A stretch of DNA of 28,255 nucleotides from Scenedesmus sp. ARA3 (taxonomy: Eukaryota > Chlorophyta > Chlorophyceae > Sphaeropleales > Scenedesmaceae). A program made the translations under genes and the position numbers. Positions within the stretch are counted from its first letter, which is position 1. Every line of letters starts with the position of its first letter. The stretch lies in contig RWJK01000842.1 in assembly GCA_004335835.1 (NCBI GenBank), positions 437 through 28,691 of the forward strand. The letters run 5' to 3'. Below are positions 21,462 to 28,255 of this stretch, piece by piece. The notes under the pieces are model-generated. The model was not told the DNA's origin, made no database searches, and worked only from the letters and a program-made list of their open reading frames with translations.

Positions 21462-21773
21462 GTGCTGTCAGTACAGCTGGTGAAAGCAGATCCTGCGAGC
21501 AGCTCAGCTCATACTATCATTTATACAAAGCGGCTCCAGGCCCAGTGTGTGTGAGGCAGGACTTGGGCTATGCAGGCACCACCTGCCCAGTTCAGTGCAG
21601 TCAGGTGTACTTGGTGGTGTTTGTGAAGTGCTACTTCAAGCAGTGTTGGTGCAGCACTGCATACTGTTGGCAGACTTGTTGCAAGGCTGCCCTGCAAAGC
21701 CTTTGTGGTATCAATTTGCCTTGCAGCCTTGTTGCAAAATTTCCTGGGGCTGTGTGTTGATCCTGGCAACATC

Positions 21774-21777
21774 AAAA
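21774..21777 (-). terminator. Pol III terminator of the tRNA-Leu gene
   Basis: Four T in a row on the minus strand, beginning 6 bases after the discriminator base of the tRNA; this is the usual Pol III stop. Confidence 0.7.
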
Positions 21778-21782
21778 TATGA

Positions 21783-21866
21783 TGCTGCGTATGGGGTTCG
21801 AACCCATGCCAGCGTATGCTGAAACGATCTTAAGTCGTCCTCCTTAGACCACTCGGACAACGCAGC
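21783..21866 (-). tRNA. tRNA-Leu (anticodon UAA)
   Basis: Type II tRNA of 84 bases. The acceptor stem GCTGCGT pairs perfectly with ACGCAGC and is followed by discriminator A, typical for Leu. D arm is TCC-GAGTGGTCTAA-GGA. The anticodon loop CTTAAGA gives anticodon TAA, on stem GACGA/TCGTT (one G-T). The long variable arm is CAGC-ATAC-GCTG. The T arm is ATGGG-TTCGAAC-CCCAT. There is no encoded CCA and no intron, as usual for a nuclear gene. A TTTT terminator follows at 21777-21774. It reads UUA codons, which are rare in GC-rich algal genes. Confidence 0.97.
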
Positions 21867-22156
21867 TGTCTCCTGTGATGAAATGCATTTCGCGCCCTTT
21901 TCACATATGATAAAGGCAAAAGTGTTATTTTCAGGGTTTAGGTCGCGAATTGTTATTTGATTATTTTGTATTCATTGGCCCTGTTTCTTGCCTTCACCTG
22001 ACACTGAAAGTCTGAAACTGTCATTAAGCATACGTTTGAGCCGTTTGTGGACCTGCAAGTTTGTCTCAAAAGTTCTATCAGCTGTCAATCGTCCTGACCA
22101 ACAGGACGTTGCTTAACAACGATGATGAACCGACAGCCTCTGTACTTGCCTCAGCA

Positions 22157-22161
22157 TGTAA
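22157..22161 (+). promoter_or_regulatory. Weak candidate poly(A) signal for the SET-protein gene
   Basis: First plus-strand TGTAA I noticed after the stop at 21267. It is about 890 bases away and beyond a tRNA gene on the other strand, so a nearer, non-canonical signal is at least as likely. Confidence 0.2.
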
Positions 22162-22802
22162 CTCGATGTGCCTACTTTTTTTAGTGAAGCACTATGGATT
22201 ATGGCGCCCACCAGAGGCAGAGCTAGGCTGATCAACTGTTGCAGAAATCTCTGTCACTTGTTGGCTGAATACAACAAATCCTGAATCATTATTGCCCCCA
22301 CATACCTAGGGAGAGTCTCAGTGTTGCAGAGGGGCGCTACATGCTGCGTTGTCAGGCCTGAGGTTGCAAGGGCACCTCATCAGGTGTCGTCACGACTGAT
22401 GTCGTTGACATCCCTGCCCTGCTGAGGTTGAGGGCATGACAAGGGCGCCAAAAGCCAGTTGCAACAACCGTCTTATATGCTTGTTGCCATCACTTGTTTT
22501 AGATTCAAGCAGTGTTTATTTGCGTTGACAAGCATATCTTGGCTGTACAGTTCTTGCCTGCTGCTGTGCTCAGCTTGTACTGCACAGCCCCTGTCCACGG
22601 CTGTGTTCAGCGAAACTGTGGCGTCTCAAAATTTTAAGATCAGTTCTATAATTGCAGTAAATTCTCGGGCTGCTCTGCTGTAGATGTAGCGTTTGCAACT
22701 CGTGTCGACCTTGCACACAGTGCTGCAGCTTGTGCACCCCGCAAACCGGTGATCAAGCAGCTCACGATCACGTAGTTAATATCTACAGCGTAATCGGCAG
22801 CG

Positions 22803-24722
22803 ATGCTGCGCCTAGTGCTGCAGCGGCTGTCGCAGACCTCGTCAAGCAGTAGCAACGTGCTGCTGCAAGCAGTGCAGCAGCCAGGCTCCTGCTGCAACAG
22901 CGTACTGGCGGGCCTGTGGAGTGGCACGACCCCAATGGGCGCTCTTCAGCAGCTGCACAGCGCTGCTGCTGTCCCCAGCTGGATGCAGCAGCACCCCCGC
23001 ATACTGCAGCAGCAGCCGCAGCAGCAGCGCTCCTTCACCAGCAGCCTCCCAAGCATGGTTACCCCGCGTCGGCAGCCGCATCAGCAGGAGCAGCAGCAGG
23101 GGCAGCAAAAGCACAAGCACAAGAAGCAGCAAGTCATGCCGCGGCGGTCGATCTTCTGGAATGGCCTGGAATCTAACATCCCTAGCAGGAAGCCAGCCAT
23201 CAAGAGTCCTAAAAGGCACCAGTGGCACTACTGCAACCCTGCATACGATCCAATGGAGCCACTGCCAGAGCAGTACCTGCCGCCTTATGCATCTGACCGC
23301 GCACACAGCAAGAACTACAGGTCCATCTTCTACAGCAACATGCCAAAGCACCACAGGAACAGGTGAGGGGTGTCTCTGGGCGTCGGTGTACAGTGAGGCA
23401 GATGGCCGAATAACCAGCAGATAGACACTGTCACGCAGAGCCTGGGGGAGTGTGCAGGTGCATGCAGACGCTGAAGTAGACTGCCGTGTCAGCCGTTCTG
23501 CATATTGAGGCAAGCAGCAAGAGCTATAGCACGGAGTGCAGCTTGGCGGCAGCAGCTGGAGCAGCCAGCACCGCGGCTAAGCAGGGCGATGACGGCATTA
23601 TCAGCATTCGCAGCAGTAGCAGAGCAGCAGAGCATTAGCAGAGCTGCCTGTTCTTTTCTGCTTCCATGGAGCAGTTTGTCAAGTGCCGTACAACTGTTTC
23701 TTCACCAATTGTGATAGCAACAGTCACCTGGAGTGAGTGTGTGCAGGCTAGGAGGTGTGGATGTGCGGTGAACCTTTGTTCAACGCCAGGTGCCTCTGCA
23801 TAGGCTTTGCATTCTTGTCAAGTTTACTCGTGGCAGCGCCGCGGGTTTCCGCTGCTTCTGTCCCTGTTCATGTTTCCCTGCAGGCCTGCCAGCGTGTGGT
23901 GCTGTGTTGTGCGGGCCAGGCAAAATTCGCATGCGCAGCAACGACATCACGCAGCCCACACAGAGATGAACAGCTCTGTGGGTTGTTGTGATTGCCGGCG
24001 AGTCAAGCGCCCGCGCAGCAAATGTGTCCGGCCCAGCAGCAACATCACAGTACTCACGGTGGCTGTTCTGCCTGCCTGCTACTGCTGCATTTGCTGCTGC
24101 TGACCCACCCCACCTCATCAACCGCCTGCTGCCTCAGGTACCGGCGCATGTGGGCCAAGAACTCAACGATAGCCGGTCAGCGACAGCAATGCAGTACCCT
24201 CTGCAGCTGACCCATATGCGTGCTGCTAGTTAAACCAGCCGCTTCTTGCCCCTTGCTGCGCAGGTACCGGCGCATGTGGGCCAAGAACTTGACGATAGCC
24301 GACCAGCAACAACGCAGTACCCTCTGCAGCTGATACCCGCCTTTCGCCTCACAAAATGTGCCGCACCTCGCCCCTTGCTCCGCAGGTACCGGCGCATGTG
24401 GGCCAAGAACATGACGATAGCCGACCAGCGCTGGCGGCAGGCCTGGGAGCGCAAGCTGGCGGAGCGGCGCAAGGCCATTGCAAAGGTGGAGCGCATTGCG
24501 GACCGCATCAAGCGCCAGCGCAGCTGGGAGGCCTGGCAGGCGAACAAGGCGGCAGCAGCAGCACCAGCGAAGCCGCAGCGGCAGCAGCAGCAGCAGAGTA
24601 AGAAGATGCGGCAGCAGCAGCTGGGTGAGGGCAAGCAGGTGCCACTTGCTGCAATGCAGCTGGAGGCAGGGAGTGGGGAGCAGGCTCGTGCTGCGGTGGC
24701 GGCCGCGCCTGAGGTGAAGTAG
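22803..24722 (+). CDS. Unidentified basic protein, probably organelle-targeted
   Basis: Two exons: 22803-23362 and 24386-24722, joined in phase 2 (AG|G gives Arg), 897 nt, about 298 aa. I do not recognise the family. The N-terminus (MLRLVLQRLSQTSSSSSNVL) has Arg, Ser and hydrophobic residues and no acid, like a mitochondrial or plastid presequence. After a Gln-rich linker (about 45-105) comes a compact, likely conserved region rich in Tyr, Trp, Pro and basic residues (FWNGLESNIPSRKPAIKSPK; HQWHYCNPAYDPMEPLPEQY; NYRSIFYSNMPKHHRNRYRR). It is followed by a long charged helix (RWRQAWERKLAERRKAIAKV) and a Gln/Ala tail. The basic, helical character would suit an organellar ribosome or RNA-binding protein, but that is only a guess. 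The exon 2 start is present three times and the exon 2 end twice. Confidence 0.72.
24134..24440 (+). repeat. Three tandem copies of the start of exon 2 of the 22.8 kb gene
   Basis: The acceptor and first codons (CAG|GTACCGGCGCATGTGG) recur with junctions at 24138, 24264 and 24386, spacing 126 and 122 bases. Each has an intact AG|GT. Only the last copy continues into the long open frame; the first two diverge after the segment encoding AKNxTIAxQ. The flanking intron (CAGTACCCTCTGCAGCTGA) is also repeated. Confidence 0.92.
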
Positions 24723-24740
24723 GCGTGCCGACTGATTGGG

Positions 24741-24985
24741 TGTGGAGCGCATCACGGAGCGCATCACTGACCGCATCAAGCGCAGCTGGGAGGTGAACAA
24801 GGCGCTGGCAGCAGCACCGGCGAAGCCGCAGCGGCAGCAGCAGCAACAGCAGCAGCAGTAGCAGCAGCAGAAGAAGAAGCGGGGGCAGCAGCGGCAGCAG
24901 CAGGGAGTGGGGGCCAGGTCGGTGCTGCGGTGGCGGCCGCCGCGGCGGCACCTGAGGTGAAGTAGGCATGTCGACTGATTGGCCT
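24741..24985 (+). pseudogene. Duplicated 3' half of the preceding gene's last exon
   Basis: This segment repeats the end of the 22803-24722 gene with indels: GAGCGCATCAC..GACCGCATCAAGCGC, then GCGAAGCCGCAGCGGCAGC, a TAG inside the CAG run, and finally GAGGTGAAGTAG followed by the same 3' flank (GACTGATTGG). It has no start and an internal stop, so it is read as non-coding debris or 3' UTR. Confidence 0.85.
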
Positions 24986-26092
24986 GTGTTCCCGTCACGA
25001 CGGTCGCGTAACACTCAAGCCGTTATCGGGTCCGGTTGCATGCGGTTTGTGTTGGCAGGTGCAATTCTGTGTACAGGTCATCGCCAGCAGCAGTGCTGTT
25101 GGGAGCAGCTGGATTGACCTCAGGGGCTGGCGAGCACTGCCCTGCAGGCACATATAAAAGAGTTAAAACGTGCATGCAGGTCAGACATTACAAGCAAGCA
25201 TACTGCAACATAATGTGTACTCACGTTGCTACAGCAAGCCATAGGTGGAGTGGCAGGTGCATGAGGCGCCGTCGTGGTTGCCTTAGTGCAGCGTGCCAGT
25301 ACGCTGGAATCCTTGTGACAACCGGCCAGATGCGTGTGAGCTTCAAAATCGTGGTTGCCCGATGAGCTTGTCATTGGCTTGAAGAACCTGTGTACACGTT
25401 CGAAGGAGGAGTCCTGTAACCGCACAAATCATGAAGACCGTGGCTTCCTGGCTGCATGCAATGGCAGGTCCAGAGAGGTTAGTCAGGTTTGACGACTGAT
25501 GAAACACAATACGCCTGCACAAGTTGCATAATTGTTACAGTCAAGACTGAGACTTCGCAACAGGCCGTATCAGCACACGACCCCAATGTCAGCCAGGAGT
25601 GAGTGAGAGCAGAAATGGCAGCCATGCTGTTGAGCAAGCAGCTCACGGCACTGCTGGCTGCATCTGCATGAACGGATCTACACGTAAGATATTGAGGATT
25701 GTGGGGATGGCGTCGGCCCTGAGCAGTTCACTGTCGCCAATGCCGCATTGTCTAGGGTTGTGAGGAGGTTGGCCCCAACTGAAAACAAGTGCAGCACGCA
25801 CTGACAACATAAACTTGAACTCCAGTTGAACTGAACGATCAACATGTTGGTCGCGAACGCAAAGAGGCTGTGGGCCTGCAAGGACAATGTGTTACCTATC
25901 GCTGACTCGATGTCATCTTGATTGCGACCCCTCGCTTGGCACAGCATCGTTTCCCAGCGCTGTCTCGACATGATCAATTGATGCACAGGTTGATTCCAGC
26001 GTTTGCTCATTGAAAGCCAGTTCAAACATCAAACGACATCTTGCCGGGCTACAGCGAAGCACAGTCTATCAGCGCCCAGGACACCGACAGCC
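24986..26092. other. Intergenic stretch before the kinase gene
   Basis: No gene or RNA family is recognisable. It should contain the 3' end of the unidentified gene (TGTAA at 25415-25419) and the promoter and 5' UTR of the kinase gene. An open frame on minus at 25678-26025 has no recognisable domain and is not called. Confidence 0.5.
25415..25419 (+). promoter_or_regulatory. Candidate poly(A) signal (TGTAA)
   Basis: Plus-strand TGTAA about 690 bases after the stop of the gene ending at 24722 and beyond its duplicated 3' fragment. Distance is on the long side. Confidence 0.35.
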
Positions 26093-28241
26093 ATGGCTGT
26101 GGAGGTGCTCCTGCAGCCGAGGTCGCTGCCAGTGGCTCGCCATGACAGGCGCTTGGCAAGCAGCAGCAGCATCGTCGGAGGTGCACAGGCCAGGACGCTG
26201 TTTCTGCAGAACAGGTATTTGAATGTTTACGATCAAACAGTGCTGAAAGCAGCGTGCTACGCCAGGCTGGAGGGGCGTCGGAAGCTGTCCTTCAACACTG
26301 TTCTCGGCCCCTCTCGCAGGTTGCTACGCCGTGCAACACGCTCCAGTGTACGGTGCTGGGCGACCATACCCGTACCAGACTCATCTCCAGTGATTTCTGA
26401 CCTGGGCTGGCCAGTGGACTTCGCTCAGCACTATGTCAAGGTAGGCTGTGAGCTGGAACCTGGGCAGTGCATTGCTCAGCTGCCTCCTAAAGGCCTCTTC
26501 GTTGATGATCTTTGCTGCTACATTATGTAGCCAGTGGATCTGTGCTGGGGGCCAGCAGCTCACGCAGCAGCAAGCATGGAACATCCCTGCGCCACGCTCA
26601 ACTGCTGCGTTGCTGCTGTATGTACATCTGTCGCGTTGACTGTTCCTGCAGGGCAAGCTGGTTGGGCAGGGCAGCTTTGGCAGTGTGTACCTGGGAATCG
26701 ACCTGCACACTGGCAAGGAGGTGCGCAGCTGCAGCAGCTGGTGCTTGCAGGACAGCAGCAGCTGCTGCTTGCAGGACCAGCAGCTGGTGTTAGAGTGCAT
26801 ACGTGGCATTTGGCCTCTGTCCGGGTGGAACAGTGGCAGCAGAGCAGCAGCACATGCAAGTTGATGCCGGTTGGTGTGCAAAGGCCGTGCGGAGGACGCA
26901 GCCTCCAGCGGCAGTCAAAATCAACAACAGCAACAGCAGCAGGACTGGAATGAGCAGGCAACAGGGAGTAAGCAGCACATACCCGCCATGGCACAAACGC
27001 AGAACTAGGGAAGAAGTGTGTCAGGACTGCAGCATGCAAACTCTGCAGCAACCGACGAGCACTCAACAGCACAGTGCATACGCAAGCCTACCAAGTCTGT
27101 TGCTGCTGGACGGAAGTCGAGTTGGTTGTTATCATCACCGCTCACTGCTGCTGCGCGCTGCTGCTGCAGGTGGCTGTGAAGGTTATGCCGAAGCAGCGCG
27201 GCAAGCTTACAAAAGAGCGCACGCTGCAGAAGCTGGCCAAAGAGGTGAGCCGCTGAGCTGGCAGCAGGAGCAGGGGATGCAGCAAAGTGAGCAGCGGGCT
27301 CCAGCAGGAGCAGCCGCAGCAGCAGCGGCAGGGGATGCAGCAAAGTAAGCAGTGGGCTCCAGCAGCAGGGCAGCAGTGCAAGCAGGATCAGAGCATGGAC
27401 GCAGCAGCGGGGCAGCAGCAGTGCAATGCAGAAGCACAGCAAATGTTGGTTGTTGCTTTACCTGCTGTTAGGCGGGGATGAGCGCTGCTTGTGTTGTGCT
27501 GTTTAGCGCTTTACCGTAGCGCTACATCGCCAAGCATATGCTTGGACTTTGGCTGGTGTTTTGCAGGTGGGCGTTCTGCAGAAGATGCAGCCCTGCCGCA
27601 ACTGATGCTGCATGTTTCACTACAGCTCATGGTGCGTGTGCGCGTGCTTGCCATTGCTGCCTTGGCTGATGTGTTTGCAGGTGGGCATATTGCAGAAAAT
27701 GCAGCCCTGCCGCAATGTGGTGCGGCTGCGGGGCTGCTTTGAGTCCAACGAGGAGGTGATGGTGGTCACTGACATGTGCAAAGGGGGCGACCTGCAGAAG
27801 CTGAGCGACGTGAGTAGGATTGAGGCTGCTGCGACTGCTTCTGGTTGCATGTAGCGCATGTAGTGCATGCACAGTGAAGGGAGGTGTGTTGCGGTTGCTT
27901 GCAGGACAATTGCATTGCAGCACTGCATGCCAGCCAGCCGGTATGCTTGCTCGCAGCACCTGCTGCATGCGCATCTCGGGCGCGCTTGCAGGACAGTGCG
28001 TTCATTGCTGCGTAAACAGCTGAGCTGCGGGCGGGGAGTGCCCACTGGGCGTATGCGCATCAGTACGGGACCAGAGGGATGTGCACGCAGCTGTCGGTTT
28101 GTCAGTCAACGCCCTTTGTTTCTGCACTGTTGTCTTCCTTCTGTGCAGGATCACGGCGCGCTGCGGGAGCGGGCTGTCGCCATGATCGCTTTTGAGGTGC
28201 TGCAGGTCGTGGAGAAGTGCCACGAGCTGGGCATCCTGCAC
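26093..28241 (+). CDS. Ser/Thr protein kinase, 5' part, likely plastid-targeted (partial)
   Basis: Five exons, all phase 0: 26093-26440, 26652-26720, 27170-27244, 27681-27809, 28149-28241; 238 residues seen. Start ATG at 26093 has context GCCATGG. Residues 1-115 are Arg/Ser-rich with few acids, like a transit peptide. The kinase domain begins GKLVGQGSFGSVYLG (glycine-rich loop, exon 2), then VAVKVMPK with the ATP-binding Lys at 143 (exon 3). Glu164 at the exon 3/4 junction (AKE|VGILQKM) fits the helix C Glu. VVTDMCKGGDLQKL is the hinge and helix D (exon 4), and VVEKCHELGILH leads to the catalytic loop (exon 5). The style is that of CAMK/CDPK-like kinases; substrate unknown. The frame meets TGA at 28242, where HRD/HGD should continue, 14 bases before the window ends. 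Confidence 0.8.
27267..27375 (+). repeat. 55-bp tandem repeat in kinase intron 3
   Basis: The segment GGGGATGCAGCAAAGTRAGC, followed by AGYGGGCTCCAGCAG, occurs twice, about 56 bases apart, just after exon 3. No coding role is seen. Confidence 0.8.
27567..27605 (+). repeat. Extra copy of the start of kinase exon 4, ending in a stop
   Basis: TTTTGCAG|GTGGGC at 27567 repeats the real exon start at 27681, 114 bases upstream. It encodes VGVLQKMQPCRN and then TGA (27603-27605). Splicing to this copy would truncate the kinase before the hinge. Confidence 0.9.
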
Positions 28242-28255
28242 TGAGGCTCTCTATT

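Larger units (their letters stand above)
21268..22802. other. Intergenic stretch holding a tRNA gene and a hairpin
   Basis: This lies between the SET-protein stop and the next plus-strand start. Apart from the tRNA at 21783-21866 and the inverted repeat at 21430-21461, I see only short direct repeats (AGCTGGTGTTYAGTTCAACT near 21378 and 21402). Base composition is less CAG-rich and more AT-rich around 21880-22300 than in the genes. No coding region is supported. Confidence 0.6.

Noticed and set aside
25678..26025. 115-codon minus-strand frame before the kinase gene
   Set aside because: No recognisable domain, no splice partners and composition like the surrounding intergenic DNA.

Overview
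The window looks like nuclear DNA of a green alga, probably a chlorophyte of the Chlamydomonas/Scenedesmus type. The DNA is rich in CAG/CTG repeats. Proteins carry long Gln, Ala and Ser runs between conserved domains. Genes have many short exons with GTGAGY/GTGCGY/GTAAGT donors and CTGCAG acceptors. TGTAA motifs, the usual algal poly(A) signal, lie downstream of some genes, and one kinase appears to have a plastid-type N-terminus. No species can be named from sequence alone.

Layout. Positions 1-2885 hold no gene I can support. On the minus strand, 2886-6805 encodes a U2AF large-subunit-like splicing factor (6 exons, about 879 aa) and 8702-13098 encodes the 60S ribosome-biogenesis factor NOP53 (6 exons, about 548 aa). 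Divergent from NOP53, the plus strand at 13500-21267 encodes a protein of about 1368 aa (9 exons) with two tandem SET plus Rubisco-LSMT-substrate-binding units; the second SET unit is degenerate. A minus-strand tRNA-Leu(UAA) lies at 21783-21866. A two-exon gene for an unidentified basic, probably organelle-targeted protein (about 298 aa) occupies 22803-24722. The 5' part of a Ser/Thr kinase gene runs from 26093 to the window end. All exon joins proposed here keep reading phase; the four complete genes sum to whole codons and end in a stop.

The most striking structure is not a gene. In four of the five protein genes (NOP53, the SET protein, the unidentified gene, the kinase), pieces of exon carrying a splice junction have been duplicated in tandem inside the neighbouring intron, one to four extra copies each, often with the AG or GT of the splice site intact. 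Examples are five copies of the start of NOP53 exon 6, five copies of SET exon 4, at least three extra copies of the SET exon 5 start, and three copies of the exon 2 start in the 22.8 kb gene. Many copies sit on an AG|GT core, as expected if tandem duplication at AGGT sites creates new splice sites. Some could act as alternative or mutually exclusive exons; others have stops or lost sites and look like debris.

The genes do not form one pathway, but two touch RNA maturation (3' splice-site recognition and 60S assembly). CTG repeats that serve as coding Ala/Gln/Leu runs also stand in for pyrimidine tracts in front of many acceptors, which is relevant to the unusual RRM set of the U2AF-like protein.
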